A DNA stretch of 64,000 nt from Proteus appendicitidis (GTDB taxonomy: Bacteria; Pseudomonadota; Gammaproteobacteria; Enterobacterales; Enterobacteriaceae). The stretch is taken from the NCBI RefSeq assembly GCF_030271835.1, contig NZ_CP127389.1:3136001-3200000 (forward strand), read 5' to 3'. The notes below the pieces were generated by a model. That model made no database searches, was not told where the DNA came from, and was given only the letters and a program-made list of their open reading frames with translations. Made by a program: the position numbers and the translations under genes. Positions 1-9,551 of the stretch are shown here, one piece after another; the first letter of the stretch is position 1, and every line of letters starts with the position of its first letter.

Positions 1-873
1 ACTAACTTTGTAAACCGTGATATTTTTCCATTGCTTGCCGATAGATTGCCTCAAAAACAGCTTCTCGATGAATTGGGCTTAGCAACAGCACCTTGGCAGC
101 CATTAACGTCACCAACACAATGGTCTGATATCTTCGCTCAACTGGGTGATTTTATTATTGTAAAGCGCCGTGTTGGTGGTTATGACGGTCGTGGTCAATG
201 GCGCATTCATCCCGGTGAAGAACAGCAATTACCGGCTGAAATTTATGGTGAATGTATTGTTGAGCAAGGTATTCCCTTTTCAGGTGAAGTCTCATTAGTG
301 GGTGCCAGAGATTGTAGCGGAAACTGTGTTTTCTATCCTTTAACTCATAATCTTCACCAAGATGGCATTTTACGCATGAGTGTGGCATTACCAACCCCTG
401 CATCAGAACTACAACAATCAGCAGAAAAAATGCTGACAGCCATCCTTAATAAGCTCAATTATGTCGGTGTAATGGCAATGGAGTGCTTTATCGTTGGTAA
501 TAAATTACTTATTAACGAATTAGCCCCTCGAGTTCATAACAGTGGGCATTGGACACAAAATGGTGCCTCAATTAGCCAGTTTGAGTTACACCTACGTGCA
601 ATTTTAGATTTACCGATGCCAAAACCTGAGGTTTGCCAACCAGCAGTAATGGTTAATTTGATTGGTACTGATGTCAATCCTCAATGGCTTTCATTGCCAT
701 TAGTTCATTTACATTGGTATGAAAAAGAAGTTCGCCCCGTTCGTAAAGTGGGTCATCTCAATCTTGTGCATCGCGATAATACCCCCTTAAAAGAGACACT
801 CAAATCATTAAGCTCCATGCTTGATGATGCCTATCAGTACCCTATCAAATGGGCTTTAGAAAAATTAAGCTAG
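1..873 (+). CDS. purK: N5-carboxyaminoimidazole ribonucleotide synthase PurK (5' end cut by window edge)
   Basis: ATP-dependent carboxylation of aminoimidazole ribonucleotide to N5-CAIR in purine synthesis, a cytoplasmic ATP-grasp enzyme. The frame is open from base 1 (T-N-F-V-N-R-D), so the first in-frame TTG at 31 is not the real start; the N-terminal nucleotide-binding part lies outside the window. Visible landmarks typical of PurK are VKRRVGGYDGRGQW, ECIVEQGIPFSGEVS, LTHNLHQDGI and NELAPRVHNSGHWTQ. The C-terminus ends normally at TAG 871-873. In E. coli purE precedes purK; here it would lie to the left of the window. The protein matches my memory of E. coli PurK along its whole visible length. 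Confidence 0.96.
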   Translation, partial: TNFVNRDIFPLLADRLPQKQLLDELGLATAPWQPLTSPTQWSDIFAQLGDFIIVKRRVGGYDGRGQWRIHPGEEQQLPAEIYGECIVEQGIPFSGEVSLVGARDCSGNCVFYPLTHNLHQDGILRMSVALPTPASELQQSAEKMLTAILNKLNYVGVMAMECFIVGNKLLINELAPRVHNSGHWTQNGASISQFELHLRAILDLPMPKPEVCQPAVMVNLIGTDVNPQWLSLPLVHLHWYEKEVRPVRKVGHLNLVHRDNTPLKETLKSLSSMLDDAYQYPIKWALEKLS

Positions 874-914
874 CAGTCCGACTCATAAAGTTAGAGAATA
901 ATAGCCTTTAAACG

Positions 915-955
915 AACAGACCTCAGATAAAGAGGTCTGTTATTCGCTATTTTCT
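915..955 (+). terminator. Hairpin terminator after purK
   Basis: A perfect 10-bp stem, AACAGACCTC (915-924) with GAGGTCTGTT (932-941), closes a 7-nt loop and is followed by a loose T-rich stretch. It lies 41 bp after the purK stop and before the next gene on the same strand, so it probably ends the purEK transcript. Confidence 0.65.
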
Positions 956-996
956 CCTGATTATTCAGGTTACTGCACCCATTTGCTGGAGTCAGG

Positions 997-2256
997 ATGC
1001 AAGTCACGCAACAGATTTTTGGACCCGTTTATCAGTGGAGTATGCTGATATTATTGGGTTTTGTGTATTTTTTAGCTACCGCAACCACATTTACTTCTTT
1101 AGGTGTTGTTCTTCCTAGCATGATAAGCGAGCTAGAGTGGAACTGGACTCAGGCAGGTCTTGGCTTTACGCTATTAGGATTAACCTGCGGTCTTGCGAGT
1201 TTTTTACCTACGTTATTGATCCGTAAATTAAATGTTCGTCTTACACTACTTATCGGATTGATCATTTTTGTCAGTGGCTTCTATTTTCTTTATGAAACAT
1301 ACACTATTGCGCGTTATTTTCTTGGTACTGCACTGTTAGGTATTGGTTTTACGCTACTGGCTACCGTACCCGGTACTTATGTTATTTCTCGCTTATTTGA
1401 AAAACAGTCCTTTGCCTTTGGTGTCTATTTTACCATTGGTGGATTAGGCGGTGTTGCGGGACCTTGGATCTACTTTTTAGCAACTCATTTGTGGCATACA
1501 TGGCGAATGCACTGGCTTATTTCAGCAATCACACTCACCGTTGTTACTCTTATCACTATTTTATTTTTACGCGAAGGTAGTAAAGAACAAGAACACGCAA
1601 AAAAAATTAGCCAACTTCAAACCACAAAACGTATCTATCAAACTAAAGAGATTTGGACAGCCCGTCATGCTTTAAGAACATGGCAATTTTATGTTATTGC
1701 TGCGACTTACACGGCCTTTTTATGGTGTGGGATCACGGTCAATAGCTTTGCTGTTGCACATATTATTGAAAATGGTTTTGGTGAAACGATTGCCGCGACA
1801 CTATTAAGTAGTATGGCATTTATCAATGCTTTCTCGCGCTTAGCGGGTGGCGCTATTGGTGAATGGTTAGAACCTAAAAAACTACTTATTGCAAGCTTAA
1901 GTATTATCATCATTGGATTGCTCGCGCTAAGTATGGCTAATTCTTGGGTTTACCTGATCTTATTTACGGTTTGTGTTGGTATTGGTTATGGAATGACGTT
2001 CTTAGCATCAAGTATATTGCTTGCTAACTATTTTGGTCGCTCCCCTTACCTTGAGCTATTTTCAGTGATGAATTTAATTTCAACACTGGCTTGTTTAGCG
2101 CCATTCTTTGCCGGGGCAATCAAAGATATTTCAGGTAGTTTTACACCTGCATTCTTGATTTTAACCCTACCTGTTTTACTGATTTTAGCGGTTACTCTGT
2201 TTATGAAACCACCGGTTTACCCTAAATTTCAGCATGCAAGTGAGCAAGAAAAGTAA
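997..2256 (+). CDS. MFS transporter, monocarboxylate/oxalate-formate type
   Basis: A 419-residue inner-membrane protein with about 12 hydrophobic segments and a central hydrophilic loop near residues 190-225 (REGSKEQEHAKK), the usual two-times-six layout of the major facilitator superfamily. The second half begins with LRTWQFYVIAA and contains RLAGGAIGEWL, as in the monocarboxylate/oxalate-formate (OFA/MCT-like) branch. The ATG at 997 has GGAG six bases upstream. The substrate cannot be read from the sequence; an organic monoacid is the family-based guess. It stands alone between purK and ynaI, with 67 bp to the next gene, and may be co-transcribed with ynaI since no terminator is visible between them. 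Confidence 0.8.
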   Translation: MQVTQQIFGPVYQWSMLILLGFVYFLATATTFTSLGVVLPSMISELEWNWTQAGLGFTLLGLTCGLASFLPTLLIRKLNVRLTLLIGLIIFVSGFYFLYETYTIARYFLGTALLGIGFTLLATVPGTYVISRLFEKQSFAFGVYFTIGGLGGVAGPWIYFLATHLWHTWRMHWLISAITLTVVTLITILFLREGSKEQEHAKKISQLQTTKRIYQTKEIWTARHALRTWQFYVIAATYTAFLWCGITVNSFAVAHIIENGFGETIAATLLSSMAFINAFSRLAGGAIGEWLEPKKLLIASLSIIIIGLLALSMANSWVYLILFTVCVGIGYGMTFLASSILLANYFGRSPYLELFSVMNLISTLACLAPFFAGAIKDISGSFTPAFLILTLPVLLILAVTLFMKPPVYPKFQHASEQEK

Positions 2257-2323
2257 CGATTAAATAAGTAAGATAGCGAGCTTCGTATTATAAAAACGCA
2301 TTTTCTAAGGAGACGTTAAGCTG

Positions 2324-3349
2324 ATGAATGATGCATTAATAATAAAATACTCAATAGGTGTTGGCATAGCTTTAGCCTGTCTTGTGGGTTTTGTCATCGT
2401 ATCTCTTTTTCATGACAAAAAGAAAAAACGTCGCAGAAATATTATTATTCATATCAGCCAAGCGGTCTTTCTCTGTAGTTTAGTCATTATCTTAAGCCAA
2501 TATTGTGAAACGGCTGTCGTTGATTTTAATCTCCATTTTATCTCTTTTAGGATGATTAATTTCTTTACCTATGTCGCTATCGCATTAATTTTAATGCGTA
2601 AATTTTTCTTATTGATTAATTTATTAGAGAAATCACAAATTAAAAAAGGGAGCGATCCTACTTCAGCTCGTATTATTTCGCGCATATTTAAAATCACCCT
2701 TTTCGTCATTATCATCTTACTGTTTGGTGAGCACTTTGGTATGAGCTTATCTGGTTTAATGACCTTTGGGGGATTAGGCGGTATTGCCATTGGTATGGCA
2801 AGCAAAGATGTGATGAGTAACCTTTTTTCAGGGGTGATGCTCTATTTTGATCGCCCTTTTAATATCGGAGATTGGGTACGTTCTCCTGATCGTAATATTG
2901 AAGGTACCGTGGTAGAAATCGGTTGGCGTATTACGAAAATCATTACCTTTGATCATCGCCCCCTTTACATTCCAAATTCTGTTTTTTCCTCTATTAGCGT
3001 AGAGAATCCCGGTAGAATGACCAATCGACGCATCGAAACAGAATTAGGTTTACGTTATGAAGATTCAGATAAAATTGGTGTTATCGTTGAAGATATTCGC
3101 ACCATGCTAATGCAAAATGACAAAATTGATACGAAACAAACCTTATTAGTCTATTTTAATCAATTTGCAGACTCTTCACTCAATATCATGGTGTATTGTT
3201 TTACCAAAACGACAGTCTGGGCGCAGTGGCTTGAAGCTCAACAAGAAGTCTATTTGAAGATGATTGAGATTGTGCATAAACATGGCGCTGATTTTGCCTT
3301 TCCATCTCAAACAGTCTATATCGAAAAATCTTCTCCGATTAACCAATAA
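2324..3349 (+). CDS. ynaI: MscS-family mechanosensitive channel YnaI
   Basis: A low-conductance mechanosensitive channel of the inner membrane that vents solutes on hypo-osmotic shock. It has 341 residues, close to the 343 of E. coli YnaI. Several N-terminal membrane helices are followed by the pore helix region [24 protein letters not shown] and the MscS beta domain ([46 protein letters not shown]). The C-terminal part ([19 protein letters not shown]) is nearly identical to what I recall of YnaI, which separates it from MscS, YbdG and YbiO. ATG at 2324 is preceded by AAGGAGA about 10 bases upstream. Confidence 0.93.
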   Translation: MNDALIIKYSIGVGIALACLVGFVIVSLFHDKKKKRRRNIIIHISQAVFLCSLVIILSQYCETAVVDFNLHFISFRMINFFTYVAIALILMRKFFLLINLLEKSQIKKGSDPTSARIISRIFKITLFVIIILLFGEHFGMSLSGLMTFGGLGGIAIGMASKDVMSNLFSGVMLYFDRPFNIGDWVRSPDRNIEGTVVEIGWRITKIITFDHRPLYIPNSVFSSISVENPGRMTNRRIETELGLRYEDSDKIGVIVEDIRTMLMQNDKIDTKQTLLVYFNQFADSSLNIMVYCFTKTTVWAQWLEAQQEVYLKMIEIVHKHGADFAFPSQTVYIEKSSPINQ

Positions 3350-3405
3350 TAGAAAGTAGATCAGTTTATTTTCTCATAAACTGCTCCATTCACTCACCCA
3401 TCAAA

Positions 3406-3451
3406 AATGGTGATTTATGCACTTATAATACATAAATCACCATTCTTATCT
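3406..3451 (+). terminator. 14-bp hairpin between ynaI and speF
   Basis: AATGGTGATTTATG (3406-3419) pairs perfectly with CATAAATCACCATT (3431-3444) around an 11-nt loop, followed by CTTATCTTTT. It lies 56 bp past the ynaI stop and 82 bp before the chosen speF start. The simplest reading is a terminator for ynaI; a role in the speF leader is possible because the transcript start of speF is unknown. Confidence 0.6.
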
Positions 3452-3526
3452 TTTAATTTATTTCAATCACATTCACAACCAAGTATATTGTTCGCCAATT
3501 CTTTTACTGATAAAAACGCGAGTATA

Positions 3527-5689
3527 ATGAAAAAAATGAAGTTGGCGTGTCACCCTACTCTTTCACACTATTTTTATTGTGAACGTCCGATTGTTGATAT
3601 TGTTGATGCGAATTTAACGCAAGTATCAGCCGTCGTGTTGTCATTGTCAGATATTGAGTCTGGCGAATTAGATCGCATTTATCAAACAGGTTTTCAATTA
3701 CCCGTATTTATTGCTGTTAATCTTAATGATGCAATCAGTGCTGAATTGCTTAATCAGGTTTCAGGGGTTGTGATTACCGATAAAAGCGCACATCAAAAAA
3801 ATAGTATGTTAATTAATAAAGCGGCACAACAATATGAAGAGAGTCTGACCACACCATTTTTTTCACGCTTAGTAAATTATGTTGCCGAAAAGAACGTCGC
3901 TTTTGATTGCCCGGGTCATCAAGGTGGAGAGTTTTTCCGCCGTCATCCTGTTGGCGAGCAGTTTTATCAATATTTTGGTGAGAATCTATTTCGCTCTGAT
4001 CTCTGTAATGCTGATGTGGCAATGGGTGATTTGCTTATTCATGAAGGAGCGCCTTATGATGCCCAAACTTTTGCAGCGCAAGTATTTAATGCCGATAAAA
4101 CCTACTTTGTTTTAAATGGAACATCTTCTTCTAATAAAGTTGCCTTAAATGCCTTATTGGCACCAAATGATTTAGTGCTATTTGATAGGAATAACCATAA
4201 ATCCAATCATCATGGCGCACTCATTCAAGCAGGAGCAACACCTGTTTATTTAGAGACCGCTCGTAATCCCTTTGGCTTTATTGGTGGTATTGATGCTCAT
4301 TGCTTTGAAGAACACTATTTACGCCAACAAATTGCAGAAGTTGCGCCAGAACACCAATTTGATAAACGTCCATTCCGTTTAGCGGTTATTCAACTAGGCA
4401 CTTATGACGGTACAATTTATAACGCAAGGCAAGTGGTCGATAAAATTGGTCATCTTTGTGATTACATTTTATTTGATTCTGCATGGGTGGGTTATGAACA
4501 ATTTATTCCAATGATGAAACAGTGTTCGCCTTTGTTGCTAACGCTTAATGAAGACGATCCCGGTATTCTCGTTACTCAATCAGTTCATAAGCAATTAGCA
4601 GGATTTTCACAAACCTCACAGATACATAAAAAAGATGCTCACCTTAAAGGGCAATCACGTTATGTTAATCATAAACGTATGAATAATGCTTTTATGATGC
4701 ATGCATCCACCAGCCCATTTTATCCTCTTTTTGCGGCTCTTGATGTCAATGCAAAAATGCATTCAGGCAAAAGTGGTGAAGCGATGTGGATGAATTGCGT
4801 AAAACAAGGCATTGAAGCTCGTAAATCACTACTAAAGCAGTGCCAATTTATTAAGCCATTTATTCCTGAAGTCGTTGATGGGCTTGCTTGGCAAGATCAC
4901 GATACAGATAAAATTGCTCACGATCAGCGTTTTTTCAATTTTATTCCTAATGATAATTGGCACTCATTTGAAGGTTATGCCAGCAATCAATACTTTGTTG
5001 ATCCTTGCAAGTTAATGCTGACAACGCCGGGGATCGATCCTCATACAGGGGAATATGCATCTTTTGGTGTGCCAGCGTCTATTTTGGCAAATTACCTACG
5101 TGAGCACGGTGTTATTCCTGAAAAAAGTGATCTCAATTCAATCTTGTTTTTGCTGACTCCTGCAGAGCATCAAACGAAGTTTGATCGCTTAATCACTTTG
5201 ATTGTTCAATTTGAAAAGCACTTAGTTGAAGATGTGCCATTAGAACAAATATTGCCTTCTGTTTGTCGTTGCTATCCATCTCGTTATCAGGGTTATACCT
5301 TGCGCCAACTCTGTCAGGAAATGCATGATATTTGTATCAGATACAATATCAAGTTACTGCAAAAACAGATGTTTAGAAAAAGTCACTTTCCTAAGCGAGC
5401 GCTAAGCCCACAACAAGCTAATATTGAGTTTGTTCGTGGTAATGTTGAATTGTTACCTTTAAATGAATTAGCAGGTCGAATTGCCGCTGAAGGTGCTTTA
5501 CCTTATCCACCGGGTGTTTTATGTGCTGTACCTGGTGAAATTTGGGATGGTGCTGTTTTACGTTATTTTCAGGCGCTTGAAGTCACTATTAATCAGCTTC
5601 CCGGCTTTTCAACTGAACTTCAAGGGGTTTATATTTATGATGAAAATGATGGTAGTAAGCGAATTTATGCTTATGTGATAAAAGAATAA
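3527..5689 (+). CDS. speF: Ornithine decarboxylase, SpeF type
   Basis: PLP-dependent decarboxylation of ornithine to putrescine in the cytoplasm. From ATG 3527 the protein has 720 residues, near the 711-732 of E. coli SpeC/SpeF. Wing domain first, then the PLP fold with FDCPGHQGGEFFRRHP (126-141), the cofactor lysine K355 in SVHKQLAGFSQTSQIHKK, and the C-terminal IAAEGALPYPPGVLC. The paired motifs FRSDLCNADVAMGDLLIHEGAP are those of SpeF rather than SpeC. The frame stays open to ATG 3407, but that codon sits inside a hairpin and the extra 40 residues do not resemble the family; MKKMKLA aligns with the start of known enzymes. The ribosome site is weak. No potE antiporter follows, and no speFL-like arginine-rich leader is seen upstream, so regulation may differ from E. 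coli speF-potE. Confidence 0.93.
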   Translation: MKKMKLACHPTLSHYFYCERPIVDIVDANLTQVSAVVLSLSDIESGELDRIYQTGFQLPVFIAVNLNDAISAELLNQVSGVVITDKSAHQKNSMLINKAAQQYEESLTTPFFSRLVNYVAEKNVAFDCPGHQGGEFFRRHPVGEQFYQYFGENLFRSDLCNADVAMGDLLIHEGAPYDAQTFAAQVFNADKTYFVLNGTSSSNKVALNALLAPNDLVLFDRNNHKSNHHGALIQAGATPVYLETARNPFGFIGGIDAHCFEEHYLRQQIAEVAPEHQFDKRPFRLAVIQLGTYDGTIYNARQVVDKIGHLCDYILFDSAWVGYEQFIPMMKQCSPLLLTLNEDDPGILVTQSVHKQLAGFSQTSQIHKKDAHLKGQSRYVNHKRMNNAFMMHASTSPFYPLFAALDVNAKMHSGKSGEAMWMNCVKQGIEARKSLLKQCQFIKPFIPEVVDGLAWQDHDTDKIAHDQRFFNFIPNDNWHSFEGYASNQYFVDPCKLMLTTPGIDPHTGEYASFGVPASILANYLREHGVIPEKSDLNSILFLLTPAEHQTKFDRLITLIVQFEKHLVEDVPLEQILPSVCRCYPSRYQGYTLRQLCQEMHDICIRYNIKLLQKQMFRKSHFPKRALSPQQANIEFVRGNVELLPLNELAGRIAAEGALPYPPGVLCAVPGEIWDGAVLRYFQALEVTINQLPGFSTELQGVYIYDENDGSKRIYAYVIKE

Positions 5690-5710
5690 TTGTCTTATCT
5701 TTCCCCATAA

Positions 5711-5742
5711 AAAATGCTGATATTTAATAATATCAGCATTTT
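5711..5742. terminator. Bidirectional terminator between speF and ybbP
   Basis: AAAATGCTGATAT (5711-5723) pairs with ATATCAGCATTTT (5730-5742) around TTAATA. The A-run on the left and T-run on the right let it act for both convergent genes, speF (+) and ybbP (-). Confidence 0.85.
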
Positions 5743-5776
5743 ATTTAGCTCTGTTTATCAGCCTGGTTTATTTCAA

Positions 5777-8218
5777 CTATTCGCCTTGAATTCGTCGATA
5801 TTGCCCTTTATCTTGCAACAGACGGACGCCTAATATACTGCCACATAATGAAAGTAATAATGCCGCAACAATAGGTACAGTGATCCACATTTCCCATTGT
5901 GGTTGCCAAGGGAACTTAAATACCGATATTTGTAATAAACTTAATGCGACCTCAGCACCAATCGCTGCTGCTAATCCCGCCATTAAACCTAATAATGCAA
6001 ATTCAGCCCAAAGAGTCCGTCTTAATAATGATTTACCTGCGCCTAATGTTCGATACACCACCAGCTCAATGCGTCGTTGTGTCATTCCTACCTGAATTTG
6101 AGCAACTAACAATAACGCACCACAAATCATGACTAATCCAACCATAATCTCTAGCGCTCGACTGACTTGCTGTAAGATTTGTTGAACTTGCTGAATTAAT
6201 GCACCAGTATCTAACACACTTACGGTTGGAAATTGCCGATTAAGAGCTGTAATTAACCCGTCCTCGCCATTGTAATAAAAACTACTCATCCATTTTTCTG
6301 GCTGATTGCTTAACCCTTCTTCAGAGAAAATAAAGAAGAAATTAGGGCGCATATTCTCCCAATCAACATGACGAATACTCGTAACAATGGACTTAAATTC
6401 ACGAGTATCACCGACAAATGTTAGTTCATCACCTAATTTAATCTCGAGTTGTTCGGCAACACCTTGATCAAGAGAAACACCATTACCGACAGGAGGCCAT
6501 GTTCCTTCAACAATCACGTTATCTTTAGGCAATTCACTGTGCCATGTTAAGTTAAGCTCTCGACGAACAGTGTTATTACCTGCATCACGTTTATCTGCCC
6601 ACTCTTTAGCATTATGTTCATTAATCTGTGTTAAACGCGCTAATACCACAGGGAATGCATCCGTAGGTTCAACCTTATATTGTGCCAATAATGTATTAAT
6701 TTCTTGAACTTGAGGTGCAGACATATTGATTAGAAAATAGTTAGGGCTATCTTCTGGTAATTGTTTTTGCCATTTTTCGAGTAAATCACCTTGAATAAGG
6801 ACTAAAAGCGTTAACAACATAAATGAAAGTGCAAAAGCAGCAAGCTGAGTCATTGTTTGAAACGGTTGTCGTAATAAACGAGTTACTGCTAAGCGCGCAC
6901 TGAGTTGGCGGAATTTAAACTGCTTTAATACCCATAATCCTAACCAGCCAATGATCCCAAGTAAAAAAGCAATAACAACAACACCAAATAGAATTGACCA
7001 GAGTAAAACGCCAGTTCCCGCAAAAAGCGTTAAAGCACCGACAATAATTAAGCCTACTATCGGTAAATAATAACGAAGAGGCCATATAGGTGCCGTAGTA
7101 TCACTTCTTAATACTCGGGAAGGTTGCGTTGCCATTAATTGATAATAAGGTCTTAATCCTGTTAATAAAGCAATTAACAGTAAAGAGCCTACAGACCATA
7201 CCCATGGCAAAAAGCTCGCTTCTGGTAAACTTTTAGGTAAGACTGGCGCTAAAATTTGTAGCAATATTGCTTCAAAAACAAGCCCTACTAAGGAGCCAAC
7301 AACAATAGCGCCAATAAGGATCACGCCCCATTGCCCAACGATCCACTTTCTCAATGCACGTTTATCTGCACCTAACGTTTTTAATACCGCAATTAAAGTA
7401 TGACGACTACGGCAATAATGAGCCATTGAAACGGCAACTGCCGATATCGCAAGCAATAGCGTTAATAGCGCTGAAAGTAAAAGAAAGTTTTTCGCACGCT
7501 CCATTGATTGTGAAAGTGCTCCACTATCTTGTTTTAAACTATTCCAACGCTGATCGGGTTTTAATAGTGGGTCGAAGCGTTGCTGATAGCTATCAATTAC
7601 AGATCCATCACCTGCAAACATATAGCGATAAGTCAGACGGCTCCCAGGTTGCACTGCTCCAGTTGCTTCAACATCATCAAGGTTAATTAAAACACGGGGG
7701 GCGATTTGAAAAGGATTAAACCCGCTGTCTGGCTCTTGAATTAATACACCACTAATCGTAAATGAGGCATCGCCTACATCAATTTTATCGCCAACTTTTA
7801 TATCAAGTAATTCAAGTAATCTGGCACCAACAAGCGCAGTTCCTTTTTCAGGTTTTAACCCTGCTGGCTCTGTTTCTAACTCACCATACAGTGGATATAA
7901 TTTATCCACCGCTTTCACCAATGCAAGCTGTGGTGTGTCGCCTTCAGGAGCATAAGACATCGTGGTAAATTGCATTTGGCGACTAAGAGTTAGCCCTGCT
8001 TTCTTCGCCTCTGTAAGCCAGATTTCATCAACGGGATAAGATGCACGTAACACTAAATCGCCAGCAATTAAATCACGACTTTGAGCGTAAATACTTTTAT
8101 CAATGCGATCACCTATACGCCCTAAAGCAAGCACACAAGCAACCGCAAGCGCTAAAGAAAGCCAAACAATTAATAGTGCCGGAGAGCGCCATTCACGCCA
8201 AAACCAACGCCAAATCAT
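5777..8218 (-). CDS. ybbP: ABC transporter permease YbbP
   Basis: Large FtsX/LolC-type permease of 813 residues (E. coli YbbP about 804). One N-terminal membrane segment (residues about 15-35), an extracytoplasmic domain, a block of helices around 240-470 and a second set near the C-terminus, so two FtsX modules in one chain. It partners with YbbA; the two genes overlap by four bases (ATGA, 8215-8218), a strong sign of coupled translation. The pair is usually found divergent from tesA, as here. The transported substrate is unknown; the family includes lipoprotein-release and MacB-like systems, and a role in extracting hydrophobic molecules is only inferred. Confidence 0.92.
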   Translation of the reverse strand: MIWRWFWREWRSPALLIVWLSLALAVACVLALGRIGDRIDKSIYAQSRDLIAGDLVLRASYPVDEIWLTEAKKAGLTLSRQMQFTTMSYAPEGDTPQLALVKAVDKLYPLYGELETEPAGLKPEKGTALVGARLLELLDIKVGDKIDVGDASFTISGVLIQEPDSGFNPFQIAPRVLINLDDVEATGAVQPGSRLTYRYMFAGDGSVIDSYQQRFDPLLKPDQRWNSLKQDSGALSQSMERAKNFLLLSALLTLLLAISAVAVSMAHYCRSRHTLIAVLKTLGADKRALRKWIVGQWGVILIGAIVVGSLVGLVFEAILLQILAPVLPKSLPEASFLPWVWSVGSLLLIALLTGLRPYYQLMATQPSRVLRSDTTAPIWPLRYYLPIVGLIIVGALTLFAGTGVLLWSILFGVVVIAFLLGIIGWLGLWVLKQFKFRQLSARLAVTRLLRQPFQTMTQLAAFALSFMLLTLLVLIQGDLLEKWQKQLPEDSPNYFLINMSAPQVQEINTLLAQYKVEPTDAFPVVLARLTQINEHNAKEWADKRDAGNNTVRRELNLTWHSELPKDNVIVEGTWPPVGNGVSLDQGVAEQLEIKLGDELTFVGDTREFKSIVTSIRHVDWENMRPNFFFIFSEEGLSNQPEKWMSSFYYNGEDGLITALNRQFPTVSVLDTGALIQQVQQILQQVSRALEIMVGLVMICGALLLVAQIQVGMTQRRIELVVYRTLGAGKSLLRRTLWAEFALLGLMAGLAAAIGAEVALSLLQISVFKFPWQPQWEMWITVPIVAALLLSLCGSILGVRLLQDKGQYRRIQGE

Positions 8219-8901
8219 GACTCCTCCTTAAGTTGTCCATCTACTAATCGTAATCGCCTTTGGCAACGAGCAGCCAGCTCATTATCGTGAGTCACTAAAA
8301 TCAACGTTGTTGCATAATCTCGATTAAGAGAGAACAACAAGTCAGCAATTTTATCACCTGTTTTACGATCAAGATTCCCTGTTGGCTCATCAGCAAAAAG
8401 AATCGCTGGCTGAGTACAAAATGCTCTTGCTAATGCAACGCGTTGTTGCTCACCACCAGAAAGTTGTGCTGGCATATGGTATAAACGTTCGCCTAATCCT
8501 AACAGCTTAAGTAAATCAACTGCACGCTCATGACTGTGCTTTTCTGACTCACCTTTTAATAATGCGGGCAACTGCACATTTTCGAGTGCATTCAATGTTG
8601 GGATCAACATAAATGATTGAAAAACAAACCCAACATGTTGGGCGCGCAATTTGGCACGTTCTTCTTCATTCATTTTTGTGAGATCTTCTCCCATTAAATG
8701 CACGCTGCCAGAGCTGCCATCATCTAACCCAGCAATGATACCTAACAGCGTCGATTTACCTGATCCGGACTCACCAATTAACGCAATTGTTTGTGCAGGC
8801 TCGACAACTAACTCAACACCCTGCAATATAGAGATCTGACTATCACCTTGTCCTACTTGTTTGGTTAACTGATGAACTTCAAGAACCTTTTCCGTCCACA
8901 T
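8215..8901 (-). CDS. ybbA: ABC transporter ATP-binding protein YbbA
   Basis: ATPase subunit of the YbbAP transporter, 228 residues, LolD/MacB family. Walker A GESGSGKST, Q-loop VGFVFQSFMLIPTLNALENV, signature LSGGEQQRVALARAF, Walker B ILFADEPTGNLD and the switch histidine in LVTHD are all intact. The start codon (ATG on the minus strand at 8899-8901) lies inside the divergent tesA reading frame, so the first 30 bases of ybbA and tesA are complementary, the arrangement also found in E. coli. Confidence 0.95.
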   Translation of the reverse strand: MWTEKVLEVHQLTKQVGQGDSQISILQGVELVVEPAQTIALIGESGSGKSTLLGIIAGLDDGSSGSVHLMGEDLTKMNEEERAKLRAQHVGFVFQSFMLIPTLNALENVQLPALLKGESEKHSHERAVDLLKLLGLGERLYHMPAQLSGGEQQRVALARAFCTQPAILFADEPTGNLDRKTGDKIADLLFSLNRDYATTLILVTHDNELAARCQRRLRLVDGQLKEES

Positions 8902-9501
8902 ACATTTTTCCTTATCGTTATGATGATGTTTAGCTTTAAGGCAATTGCTGCTGATACCTTTTTAATCTTTGGTGACAGCTTAAGTGCAGGATATCGTCTT
9001 CCAATTGAAAGTGCATGGCCACAACGCCTTGCTGATAAATGGAAAACAACCTACCCTGAAATTAATGTTATTAATGCAAGCATTAGTGGTGAAACTGCCT
9101 TTCAAGGGCAAAATAGGCTGCCTGATTTATTAAAACAGCATCAACCTCGTTGGGTTTTAATTGAATTAGGTGCAAATGATGGCTTACAGGGATACCCTGT
9201 TACACAAACAAAAGAGGCATTACAAAACATCATTACACAAGTAAAAGATGCCGGTGCAACGCCACTTTTTATGCAAATAATGATTTCACCTAATTATGGT
9301 AAACGTTATACACAATCATTTTCAGCGATCTATCCAAAACTCGCTGAAGATAATGCGCTTCCTCTGCTTCCCTTTTATATGGAGCAAATCGCTGATAAGC
9401 CTGAGTGGATGCAAAATGACAGCATACACCCCAATGAAGATGCTCAGCCTTTTATTGCGCAGTGGATGGATGAAACATTATCCCCTTACTTAACACGTTA
9501 G
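8872..9501 (+). CDS. tesA: Acyl-CoA thioesterase I / lysophospholipase L1 TesA
   Basis: Periplasmic SGNH hydrolase of 209 residues acting on acyl-CoA thioesters, lysophospholipids and some esters. A signal peptide (MNFKNLFRPH, then a hydrophobic stretch to about AIAA-DT) precedes block I FGDSLSAGY (catalytic Ser), the block III-like GANDG and the C-terminal DSIHPNEDAQ (catalytic Asp and His). The ATG at 8872 overlaps the 5' end of ybbA on the other strand; the N-terminal similarity to E. coli TesA supports this start. No terminator was seen before ybbO, 50 bp downstream. Confidence 0.94.
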   Translation: MNFKNLFRPHTFFLIVMMMFSFKAIAADTFLIFGDSLSAGYRLPIESAWPQRLADKWKTTYPEINVINASISGETAFQGQNRLPDLLKQHQPRWVLIELGANDGLQGYPVTQTKEALQNIITQVKDAGATPLFMQIMISPNYGKRYTQSFSAIYPKLAEDNALPLLPFYMEQIADKPEWMQNDSIHPNEDAQPFIAQWMDETLSPYLTR

Positions 9502-9551
9502 GCTATTCTGACAGTAGTTGACGTAGATTAAACGAGATTAATTGTAAAATT

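Noticed and set aside
3407..3526. 40-residue extension of the ornithine decarboxylase
   Set aside because: The ATG is inside a 14-bp hairpin and the extra residues do not resemble SpeC or SpeF; MKKMKLA at 3527 aligns with the family.
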